Assembly: GCF_014650335.1 (NCBI RefSeq)
Contig: NZ_BMUT01000008.1
Span: 233,191-297,190, forward strand
DNA from: Streptomyces hiroshimensis
GTDB lineage: Bacteria > Actinomycetota > Actinomycetes > Streptomycetales > Streptomycetaceae
DNA length: 64,000 bases
Direction: 5' to 3'
Part shown: in pieces, positions 25,907 through 32,647 of the stretch
Position numbering within the stretch: position 1 is the stretch's first letter
How the letters are laid out: every line of letters starts with the position of its first letter
Translations under genes and position numbers: made by a program
Notes under the pieces: generated by a model
Seen by the model: only the letters and a program-made list of their open reading frames with translations
Databases searched by the model: none
What the model was told of the DNA's origin: nothing

Positions 25907-26848
25907 GTGACCACCTGGACCGATCTCTCGGCCGCCCGGCCGATCACCCTCACCGCCGAGAGCGGCATCGACCGCGCCGCCCACCACCGCCTGGACGAGG
26001 CGTGGCTCGCCGCGGCCTGGAGCCACCCCTCCACCAGAGTCTTCGTGGTCTCCGGCGGTCAGGTGCTGATCGACGACACCCCCGACGGCCGCACCGAGCT
26101 CGTGATGACGCCCGCCTTCGAGGCGCCCGTCACCGAGACGCACCGCTACTTCCTCGGCCAGGACGCGGACGGCATCGCCTACTTCGCGCTGCAGAAGGAC
26201 GCCCTGCCGGGCCGGATCGACCAGTCCGCGCGCCCCGCCGGGCTGCGCGAGGCCGGCCTGCTGCTCTCGCCGCGCGACGCCGGCCTGATGGTGCACGCGG
26301 TGGCCCTGGAGAACTGGCAGCGGCTGCACCGCTTCTGCTCGCGCTGCGGCGAGCGCACGGTCGTCGCGGCCGCGGGCCACATCCGCCGCTGCCCGGCGTG
26401 CGGCGCCGAGCACTACCCGCGCACCGACCCGGCCGTGATCATGCTGGTCACCGACGCGGACGACCGCGCGCTGCTCGGCCGCCAGGTGCACTGGCCCGAG
26501 GGCCGCTTCTCCACGCTCGCGGGCTTCGTCGAGCCGGGGGAGTCGCTGGAGCAGGCGGTGCGGCGCGAGGTCGCCGAGGAGGCGGGCGTCGTCGTCGGGG
26601 ACGTGGAGTACGTCGCGAGCCAGCCGTGGCCGTTCCCGTCCAGCCTGATGCTGGGCTTCATGGCGCGGGCCACGTCCTGCGACATCCAGGTGGACGGCGA
26701 GGAGATCCACGAGGCGCGCTGGTTCTCGCGCAAGGAGCTGCGGGCCGCCTTCGCGTCCGGGGAGGTCCTGCCCCCGACCGGCATCTCCATCGCGGCCCGC
26801 CTGCTGGAGCTCTGGTACGGCGAGCCGCTGCCGCAGAGCCAGCCCTGA
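25907..26848 (+). CDS. nudC: NudC: Nudix NAD(+) diphosphatase / NAD-cap hydrolase
   Basis: A 313-residue protein with the NudC zinc ribbon FCSRCGERT...RRCPACG (about residues 143-168) and the Nudix box spanning GFVEPGESLEQAVRREV then AEEAG (about 205-228). The SQPWPFPSSLMLGF motif specific to NADH pyrophosphatases follows the box. It hydrolyses NAD(H) and removes NAD caps from RNA. GTG at 25907 has GGAAG nearby; an in-frame TTG at 25895 directly abuts the GGGGGAG and is less likely. A bidirectional terminator separates it from the convergent mycoredoxin gene. Confidence 0.9.
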   Translation: MTTWTDLSAARPITLTAESGIDRAAHHRLDEAWLAAAWSHPSTRVFVVSGGQVLIDDTPDGRTELVMTPAFEAPVTETHRYFLGQDADGIAYFALQKDALPGRIDQSARPAGLREAGLLLSPRDAGLMVHAVALENWQRLHRFCSRCGERTVVAAAGHIRRCPACGAEHYPRTDPAVIMLVTDADDRALLGRQVHWPEGRFSTLAGFVEPGESLEQAVRREVAEEAGVVVGDVEYVASQPWPFPSSLMLGFMARATSCDIQVDGEEIHEARWFSRKELRAAFASGEVLPPTGISIAARLLELWYGEPLPQSQP

Positions 26849-26861
26849 CGAGCACGGCGAA

Positions 26862-26885
26862 GGCCCCGGTCCGAGGACCGGGGCC
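26862..26885. terminator. Bidirectional terminator between nudC and the mycoredoxin gene
   Basis: GGCCCCGGTCC and GGACCGGGGCC are perfect 11-bp arms separated by GA, between convergent genes. The innermost pairs must open to make a loop. Confidence 0.75.
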
Positions 26886-26923
26886 GTTCATCGTGCGCTT
26901 CCCGCGCTTCCCGCCCGCCGGGG

Positions 26924-27181
26924 TCAGGAGGCGAGGGCCTGCTTCACCTGGGCCAGGGACGGGTTGGTCATGGTCACCGGCGCGGCGCCGCTGAGCGGGT
27001 TCACCAGGACCGTCGGGACCGTCTGGTTGCCGTCGTTCGCCTTTTCCACGAAGGCCGCCGACTCGGCGTCGAGCTCGATGTTGATCTCGTTGTAGGCGAT
27101 TCCCTCGCGGTCCAGCTGGCTCTTCAGCCGGCGGCAGTAGCCGCACCAGGTGGTGCTGTACATCGTCACGGTGCCCGACAT
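26924..27181 (-). CDS. mrx1: Mycoredoxin-1 type glutaredoxin
   Basis: An 85-residue thioredoxin-fold protein with active site WCGYC (residues 12-16), the cis-proline segment TVPTVLV and a conserved SLAQVKQ helix at the end. Mycoredoxins reduce mycothiol-protein mixed disulfides in actinobacteria, using mycothiol instead of glutathione. ATG at 27181 follows an AAGGGGCACGAGG purine-rich stretch. The gene is divergent from uvrD2 and convergent with nudC, the same arrangement that, from memory, surrounds mycobacterial mrx1. Confidence 0.88.
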   Translation of the reverse strand: MSGTVTMYSTTWCGYCRRLKSQLDREGIAYNEINIELDAESAAFVEKANDGNQTVPTVLVNPLSGAAPVTMTNPSLAQVKQALAS

Positions 27182-27372
27182 TCGACCTCGTGCCCCTTCT
27201 CTCGTGGTGGTGTTCCGGTCCGTTCCCGGTCGTGCCGTGGGTACCGATCCGGGTGTTGTTCCGGTGTGAGAACGTGCACCCGTCCACAGCCATTCCCGTA
27301 TTCGTACGACTGCCGCGTCACCCTTGTGGACGGCATTCCCGGTCGCCCCTGCGGACCTGGCAGCATGGCGGG

Positions 27373-29577
27373 GTGACAGCAGCAACGCACTCCACCCTCT
27401 TCCCGCCGGTTCCGGACACCCCGGATGCGGTGCTCGACGGGCTCGACCCCGAGCAGCGCGAGGTGGCGACGGCCCTCGGGGGCCCGGTGTGCGTGCTGGC
27501 CGGCGCCGGCACGGGCAAGACCCGCGCGATCACCCACCGCATCGCCTACGGCGTCCGCTCCGGGGTGCTCCAGCCCTCCAGTGTGCTTGCCGTCACATTC
27601 ACCAACCGTGCCGCGGGCGAGATGCGCGGCCGGCTCCGCCAGCTCGGCGCCGGCGGCGTCCAGGCGCGCACGTTCCACTCGGCCGCCCTGCGCCAGCTGC
27701 AGTATTTCTGGCCCAAGGCCGTCGGCGGGGAGCTGCCGCGCCTGGCCGAGCGGAAGGTCCAGATCGTCGCCGAGGCCGCGGCCCGCTGCCGCATCCGCCT
27801 CGACCGCACCGAGCTGCGCGATGTGACCGGCGAGATCGAATGGGCCAAGGTCACCCAGACCGTCCCCGAGGACTATCCGGCCGCGGCCGCCAAGGCCCGC
27901 CGCGAGATGCCCCGCGACCCCGCCGAGACCGCCCGGGTCTACGCGGCCTACGAGCAGCTCAAGCGCGACCGCGGCGTGATCGACTTCGAGGACGTCCTGC
28001 TGCTGACCGTCGGCGTCCTGCAGGACCGGCACGACATCGCCGAGACCGTCCGCCGCCAGTACCAGCACTTCGTCGTCGACGAGTACCAGGACGTCAGCCC
28101 CCTCCAGCAGCGCCTTCTGGAGCTGTGGCTGGGCGACCGGGACAGCCTGTGCGTGGTCGGCGATGCCAGCCAGACCATCTACTCCTTCACCGGCGCCACC
28201 CCCGACCACCTGCTGAACTTCCGCACCCGCCACCCGCACGCCACCGTCGTCAAGCTCGTCCGGGACTACCGCTCCACCCCCCAGGTCGTCCACCTGGCCA
28301 ACGGCCTGCTCTCCCAGGCCCGCGGCCGCGCCGCCGAGCACCGCCTGGAGCTCGTCTCCCAGCGCGAGGCCGGCCCCGAGCCCGTCTACGGCGAGTATGC
28401 GGACGAGCCCGCGGAGGCCGAGGGCACCGCCCGCCGCGTCCGCGACCTCATCGACTCCGGCGTGCCCGCGAGCGAGATCGCGATCCTCTACCGCATCAAC
28501 GCCCAGTCCGAGGTCTACGAGCAGGCCCTCGCCGATGCCGGGGTGCCCTATCAGCTGCGCGGCGCCGAGCGGTTCTTCGAGCGGCCCGAGGTGCGCGAGG
28601 CCGGGCTGCTGCTGCGCGGCGCCGCCCGCGCCGGCGGCGCCGACACCCAGCTCGCCGGCGCCGACGACGTCCCGTCCCAGGTGCGGGCCGTCCTGGGCAC
28701 CCGCGGCTGGACGGCCGAGCCGCCCGCAGGCTCGGGCGCGGTGCGGGACCGCTGGGAGTCCCTCGCGGCCCTCGTGCGCCTCGCGGAGGACTTCGTGCGG
28801 GCCAGAGCGGACGCCACCCTCGCCGATCTCGTGGCCGAGCTCGACGAGCGGGCGAGCGCCCAGCACGCCCCCACCGTCGAGGGTGTGACTCTCGCCTCAC
28901 TTCACGCCGCCAAGGGCCTCGAATGGGACGCCGTGTTCCTCGTCGGCCTCGCGGAGGGCATGATGCCGATCACATACGCCAAGACGGACGAGCAGATCGA
29001 GGAGGAGCGCCGGCTCCTCTACGTCGGCGTCACGCGCGCCCGCCGCCACCTCTCCCTGTCCTGGGCCCTCTCCCGGACGCCGGGCGGCCGCCCCTCCCGC
29101 CGCCCCACCCGCTTCCTGAACGGCCTGCGGCCGGGCTCCGCGGCCGTCCGGCCCGGCCCCGGCTCCCCCGGCGGCACGGGGGGCGTCGAGCGGGGGCCCG
29201 CCCGCCGCCGGAAGCGGGGCTCCGCCCGCTGCCGCGTCTGCGGCCGCACCCTGACCGATGCGGGCGAGATCAAGCTCATGCGCTGCGAGGACTGCCCTTC
29301 CGAGCTCGACGAGGCGCTCTACGAGCGGCTGCGCGACTGGCGCGCCGAGGAGGCCGCCCGGCTCGGCCAGCCCGCCTACTGCGTCTTCACCGACAAGACG
29401 CTGATGGCGATCGCGGAAGCCGTCCCGGGAACCGAAGCGGAGCTTTCGCGCATCTCAGGGGTGGGAGGACGCAAGCTCGGCTCGTTCGGTGCCGATGTCC
29501 TCGCTCTGTGTGCAGGCACCTGTCCGACCTCGGAAGATGCGTCCCACGACGCGTCCGAAGAAACTCGCGAAAAATAG
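27373..29577 (+). CDS. uvrD2: UvrD2: superfamily 1 DNA helicase with tetracysteine and HRDC domains
   Basis: A 734-residue helicase. Walker A is GAGTGKTR (about residue 46), motif II VVDEYQDVS (about 240), motif III-IV GDASQTIYSF and motif VI VGVTRARRHL. The C-terminal extension carries two CxxC pairs, CRVCGRT and CEDCPSE, then an HRDC domain (about 655-734). This tetracysteine-HRDC tail is diagnostic of actinobacterial UvrD2. GTG at 27373 gives the usual N-terminus. Its stop codon (29575-29577) lies inside the AT-rich element of the wblC promoter, so the two genes overlap in control sequence. Confidence 0.92.
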   Translation: MTAATHSTLFPPVPDTPDAVLDGLDPEQREVATALGGPVCVLAGAGTGKTRAITHRIAYGVRSGVLQPSSVLAVTFTNRAAGEMRGRLRQLGAGGVQARTFHSAALRQLQYFWPKAVGGELPRLAERKVQIVAEAAARCRIRLDRTELRDVTGEIEWAKVTQTVPEDYPAAAAKARREMPRDPAETARVYAAYEQLKRDRGVIDFEDVLLLTVGVLQDRHDIAETVRRQYQHFVVDEYQDVSPLQQRLLELWLGDRDSLCVVGDASQTIYSFTGATPDHLLNFRTRHPHATVVKLVRDYRSTPQVVHLANGLLSQARGRAAEHRLELVSQREAGPEPVYGEYADEPAEAEGTARRVRDLIDSGVPASEIAILYRINAQSEVYEQALADAGVPYQLRGAERFFERPEVREAGLLLRGAARAGGADTQLAGADDVPSQVRAVLGTRGWTAEPPAGSGAVRDRWESLAALVRLAEDFVRARADATLADLVAELDERASAQHAPTVEGVTLASLHAAKGLEWDAVFLVGLAEGMMPITYAKTDEQIEEERRLLYVGVTRARRHLSLSWALSRTPGGRPSRRPTRFLNGLRPGSAAVRPGPGSPGGTGGVERGPARRRKRGSARCRVCGRTLTDAGEIKLMRCEDCPSELDEALYERLRDWRAEEAARLGQPAYCVFTDKTLMAIAEAVPGTEAELSRISGVGGRKLGSFGADVLALCAGTCPTSEDASHDASEETREK

Positions 29578-29608
29578 TTTGCGCACGCGGACGGCATACC
29601 CATAGCCT
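29570..29608 (+). promoter_or_regulatory. WhiB7/WblC-type promoter driving the wblC leader
   Basis: An AAAAAT tract (29570-29575) sits 3 bp upstream of a -35 hexamer TTGCGC (29579-29584). An 18-bp spacer leads to a -10 TAGCCT (29603-29608). An AT-rich block just ahead of the -35 is the known recognition pattern for WhiB7 acting with the housekeeping sigma factor, which binds it through the AT-hook. It suggests autoactivation of wblC. The AT block overlaps the last codons and stop of uvrD2. Confidence 0.7.
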
Positions 29609-29689
29609 TCCGAACACGGAGACACCGGCTCTTCCGGGAGCCGGAGGATCCGTGCTGTACTGAACCGGCTGTACCGAACTTAAAAGCCC

Positions 29690-29709
29690 GGACCTGTTCC
29701 GACAGGTCC
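29690..29709 (+). promoter_or_regulatory. Leader hairpin upstream of the wblC upstream ORF
   Basis: GGACCTGT-TCCG-ACAGGTCC is a perfect 8-bp stem with a tetraloop. It ends 13 nt before the GAGGAGG ribosome-binding site. A second possible stem (CCGGCTC with GAGCCGG) lies nearer the transcription start. No U-tract follows, so it is not a terminator; it may shape access to the ribosome-binding site. Confidence 0.5.
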
Positions 29710-29737
29710 CCGAAGACGCCGAGAGGAGGCGAGACCA

Positions 29738-30064
29738 ATGATCAGCTTCAAGACCAGCAACAAAATGACCGATCGCCCGGTCATCGCCGCCCGTCCGCTC
29801 GGCTTCTCCATCGACTCGCTCCGGGGCACCGGTCTGTCCGGCGCCGGTTTCGGCCTGGTCAACGGCTCCGTCCTGATCAACGAAACCTTCCTGATCAATG
29901 AGCGACCGACCAAGGCGTCCGCGGTAAAGGCAGCAGCAGCGGCACAGGCCCAGGCCTATGCCCTTGCGGCGACGACCAGCGGCGCCGGATCCGTCAGCAC
30001 GAAGCAGCAGCACCACACGATGTGGGCCTTCCGTGGGCTCGAACCCTGGAGAGATCCAGCCTGA
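29738..30064 (+). CDS. Upstream ORF of the wblC leader (108 residues)
   Basis: ATG at 29738 follows GAGGAGG (29723-29729) by 8 nt, the strongest ribosome-binding site in this region. The protein begins MISFKTSNKM, has an Ala-rich stretch (KAAAAAQAQAYALAA, about residues 64-78) and ends MWAFRGLEPWRDPA with Trp at 96 and 104. It has no recognisable domain. It is transcribed from the WhiB7-type promoter, and an intrinsic terminator lies 27 nt after its stop. whiB7/wblC genes are known to be controlled by upstream-ORF-linked transcription attenuation; this frame fits that role, though it is long for a leader peptide. Its last codons can pair with the terminator arm. Confidence 0.75.
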   Translation: MISFKTSNKMTDRPVIAARPLGFSIDSLRGTGLSGAGFGLVNGSVLINETFLINERPTKASAVKAAAAAQAQAYALAATTSGAGSVSTKQQHHTMWAFRGLEPWRDPA

Positions 30065-30094
30065 TCGGCATGATCAGGTCGGCACCTTCCAGGG
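30044..30094 (+). promoter_or_regulatory. Candidate antiterminator pairing in the wblC leader
   Basis: CCCTGGA (30044-30050), within the last codons of the upstream ORF, is complementary to TCCAGGG (30088-30094), plus one G-U pair. This pairing would remove AGGG from the 5' arm of the terminator. A ribosome finishing the ORF would cover 30044-30050 and let the terminator form; a ribosome stalled early would leave it free. Model inferred from complementarity. Confidence 0.45.
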
Positions 30095-30132
30095 CCGCGG
30101 AACCCACACCGGGATCCGCGGCCCTTTTGTTT
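30091..30132 (+). terminator. Intrinsic terminator (attenuator) before wblC
   Basis: AGGGCCGCGG (30091-30100) and CCGCGGCCCT (30116-30125) form a perfect 10-bp stem around a 15-nt loop, followed by TTTTGTTT. A canonical U-tract terminator is unusual in this genome window and here lies 68 bp before the wblC start, inside its transcription unit. Confidence 0.88.
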
Positions 30133-30199
30133 GCCCCCTCGCCCGGCGAGGGGAACCAGCCCGGCCACGAGCCGGAAGACAGACGAGGAAAAAGACACC

Positions 30200-30562
30200 G
30201 TGCAACTCAAGGCGCACACCCCGTCAGTAGCGACCGACCTGATCCCCCCGCCCGTCCCCACGGAGGACACCTTGACCCCCCTCACCGCCCTGACCGACCT
30301 CGACGACGCGATCGAGAACCTGGGCACCCCCGTCCCCTGCCGCAGCTACGACCCGGAGGTCTTCTTCGCCGAGTCGCCCGCGGACGTGGAGTACGCCAAG
30401 TCGCTCTGCCGGACCTGCCCGCTGCGTGAGGCCTGCCTCGCCGGTGCCATGGACCGCCGCGAGCCGTGGGGCGTCTGGGGAGGCGAGCTCTTCGTGCAGG
30501 GCGTCGTGGTGGCCCGCAAGCGCCCCCGTGGCCGTCCGCGCAAGAACCCGGTCGCCGCATGA
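30200..30562 (+). CDS. wblC: WblC (WhiB7): Fe-S WhiB-like activator of antibiotic resistance
   Basis: A 120-residue WhiB-like protein. The four Fe-S cysteines are at about 47, 70, 73 and 79 (PCRSY, LCRTCPL, EACL). The G-[VI]-W-G-G turn is EPWGVWGG (88-95). The C-terminus carries the AT-hook RPRGRPRK (108-115), which separates WhiB7/WblC from other Wbl proteins. It binds the principal sigma factor and activates genes for resistance to ribosome-targeting antibiotics. GTG at 30200 follows GAGGA by about 10 nt. Expression appears to be set by a WhiB7-type promoter and an upstream-ORF/terminator leader. The next gene starts in its stop codon. Confidence 0.95.
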   Translation: MQLKAHTPSVATDLIPPPVPTEDTLTPLTALTDLDDAIENLGTPVPCRSYDPEVFFAESPADVEYAKSLCRTCPLREACLAGAMDRREPWGVWGGELFVQGVVVARKRPRGRPRKNPVAA

Positions 30563-30885
30563 ACATCTTCGGCACCATCGACCGCCCCACCACGCACGAC
30601 CCCAAGAAGCAGGATCCGACGATGCACCGCCCCTCCGCCGAGCCCTTCGGCCCCGAAGTCCCCACCCGTTACACCTCCAGCGCGACCGCCTCGCGCCAGA
30701 ACAGGAACCTCGAAATGCAACTCATCCCAGAAGCCCTGGCCCGTGCCCATATGCACGAGCGACTGAGGGAGGCCGAGTCCGAACGCAGGGCCACTCGGCT
30801 GGCCGCCGCCCGGCGCATGCAGCGCCGCGCCGAGCGCGCTTCGATGCGCGCCCGCCGGGCCCTGGCCATGGCGGTCATGCACTGA
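30559..30885 (+). CDS. Small basic protein coupled to wblC, function unknown
   Basis: A 108-residue protein whose ATG overlaps the wblC stop (ATGA), so it is translated with wblC and should be antibiotic-inducible. The first half is polar and probably disordered. The second half (about residues 57-105) is strongly predicted helix, rich in Arg, Ala and Glu (HERLREAESERRATRLAA, MQRRAERASMRARRA). Such a tail suggests RNA, ribosome or membrane-surface contact. I do not recognise a family. Coupling to wblC is direct sequence evidence; a role in the antibiotic response is inference. Confidence 0.7.
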   Translation: MNIFGTIDRPTTHDPKKQDPTMHRPSAEPFGPEVPTRYTSSATASRQNRNLEMQLIPEALARAHMHERLREAESERRATRLAAARRMQRRAERASMRARRALAMAVMH

Positions 30886-31000
30886 CCCGCCCCACCCTCG
30901 TACCACCACACCCGCGGGGCCGGATCCGAACGGATCCGGCCCCGCGGGGCGTCGGGTGCGTTGTGCCCTCCCGGCCCCTTCGCGGGGATATCGTCTGGGA

Positions 31001-31207
31001 GTGGACCGGAAGACGCATGAATCAGTGCAGTTGAACCCTGAGGCCACCGAGACCATTACCTGCGCTCGCTGTGGCACCCCGGCCGACGGCGCGCCGCCGA
31101 CCTGGACCTGCTCCTTCGAGAACGGCAGACGCCGCTACTTCTGCGACGACTGCGCCCGGGCCAACCTCAGATCGATCGAGGGCCGGCTCGACTCCTCCTG
31201 GTGGTGA
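31001..31207 (+). CDS. Small two-CxxC zinc-ribbon-like protein
   Basis: A 68-residue protein with CARC (about 19-22) and CDDC (about 49-52), likely one zinc site. The C-terminus ends LRSIEGRLDSSWW. GTG at 31001 sits 6 nt after a TATCGT hexamer (30989-30994), so a leaderless transcript is likely; a later in-frame GTG at 31025 is possible. It is widespread in actinobacteria as a hypothetical protein, as far as I can recall. It converges on the AarF kinase gene with 18 bp between. Confidence 0.7.
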   Translation: MDRKTHESVQLNPEATETITCARCGTPADGAPPTWTCSFENGRRRYFCDDCARANLRSIEGRLDSSWW

Positions 31208-31225
31208 GGCCGGGGGCCCGGCCCG

Positions 31226-32605
31226 TCAGGCAGGCGTCTCCCGGCTCTCCTCCGCCGTGCTGCCGCCTGCCGGAGCGAACCCGGGCACCCACGCCTCCAT
31301 CTCCTCGCGCAGCCGCACCGTCGCGCCCAGCTGGCACAGCACCCCGATGGTGCTCATCGTCACGCGGTGTATCAGCAGATACGCCGGCGGGAGGTTGAGC
31401 TGGCGTGCCAGCTGGTACGCGGGGGAGCGGGGGTCGGCGATCCGCGTCGCCTGGGTGCGCATCCAGCCGCGGGTGAAGGTGAACTCCGCCGCCTGCGCCG
31501 GCTCGATGATCGGCAGCAGATAGTCGAGCACGGCTCCCGGATCCAGCTCGATCTCCGGCTTGACGAACCCCTCGTCCTGCAGCAGCTCGTGGACCTCCTC
31601 GGCCCGGCCGTCCAGCGTCAGCCGCAGCGCGGTGCCGATCTCCGGCGGGAGGCCCTGCGGCAGCCGGTCGACCGTGCCGAAGTCCAGCACGCCCAGCCGC
31701 CACTTCTCCGGCGGGCCGTCGGGGTCGTCCCCGGTGAGTAGCCGGAAATTGCCCGGATGGGGGTCGGCGTGCAGCAGCCCCGTGCGCGCCGCGCCGGAGA
31801 AGAGGAAACGCGCGAGCAGCTGCCCGGCGCGGTCCCGCTGCTCCTGGGTGCCGTCCGCTATGACCTCGGACAGCGGCAGCCCTTCCAGCCACTCGGTGAC
31901 CAGCACTTGATCGCTCTGGTGCACAACAGCCGGGACGATCACATCGGGATCGCCCGCGAACTCCTGCGCATGCGCGCTCTGGGCCCGCGCCTCCAGCTCG
32001 TAGTCCAGCTCCTCGGAGACCCGGTCGCGCAGCTCGGAGATCAGCGGCTTGATGTCCATGCCCGGCACCAGCGGGCCCAGGAGTCTCGCGAACCGCCCCA
32101 GCTGGGTGAGGTCCGACAACAGCGCCTCACCCGCTCCCGGGTACTGCACCTTGACCGCGACCCGCCGGCCGTCGTGCCACACCGCCCGGTGCACCTGCCC
32201 GATCGAGGCGGCCGCCGCCGGGCGGTCGTCGAACTCCTCGAACAGATCCCGCCAGTCCTCACCGAGCCGCTCCGCCAGGGCCGCGTGCACCGTCTTCACC
32301 GGCATGGGAGGGGCGGCTTCCTGAAGCTTGGTCAGGGCGGCCCGGTAGGGCCCGGCGATCTGCTCGGGAAGCGCCGACTCGAAGACCGACAGCGCCTGAC
32401 CCAGCTTCATCGCACCCCCCTTGAGCTGCCCGAGTGTTGCGAAGAGCTGCTCGGCGGTGCGCTGCTGCAACTCCGTCGCGATCAGCTCCGCCGGCCTCCC
32501 CCCGATGCGCTTGCCGAGCCCGAGGGCGGTGCGCCCCGCGAACCCCAGTGGCAGCGCGGCCAACTTGGCGGTTCGCGTGACCGCCTTGCGGGGTAGATCA
32601 GACAT
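31226..32605 (-). CDS. ABC1/AarF (UbiB-like) atypical kinase
   Basis: A 459-residue protein of the ABC1 family. The KxGQ motif appears as GGAMKLGQALSVFES (about 63-77), the Ala-rich loop as AAAASIGQVHRAV with the ATP-site Lys in VAVKVQYPG, and the metal loop as VLDFGTVDRLP. HADPHPGNF is the catalytic-loop equivalent. UbiB-type proteins are ATPases tied to isoprenoid-lipid metabolism; in actinobacteria, which use menaquinone, the role is unclear. ATG at 32605 follows GGAGG by 6 nt, so four extra codons upstream are not used. A homolog sits beside whiB7 in mycobacteria. Confidence 0.9.
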   Translation of the reverse strand: MSDLPRKAVTRTAKLAALPLGFAGRTALGLGKRIGGRPAELIATELQQRTAEQLFATLGQLKGGAMKLGQALSVFESALPEQIAGPYRAALTKLQEAAPPMPVKTVHAALAERLGEDWRDLFEEFDDRPAAAASIGQVHRAVWHDGRRVAVKVQYPGAGEALLSDLTQLGRFARLLGPLVPGMDIKPLISELRDRVSEELDYELEARAQSAHAQEFAGDPDVIVPAVVHQSDQVLVTEWLEGLPLSEVIADGTQEQRDRAGQLLARFLFSGAARTGLLHADPHPGNFRLLTGDDPDGPPEKWRLGVLDFGTVDRLPQGLPPEIGTALRLTLDGRAEEVHELLQDEGFVKPEIELDPGAVLDYLLPIIEPAQAAEFTFTRGWMRTQATRIADPRSPAYQLARQLNLPPAYLLIHRVTMSTIGVLCQLGATVRLREEMEAWVPGFAPAGGSTAEESRETPA

Positions 32606-32647
32606 TCGCCCCTCCAACTAGCTGAACAGCCACGCCGCGGACGGCGG

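Noticed and set aside
30091..30132. Reading the hairpin as a simple terminator of uvrD2
   Set aside because: It lies after the upstream ORF and about 500 bp from uvrD2, with a new promoter between, so it belongs to the wblC leader.
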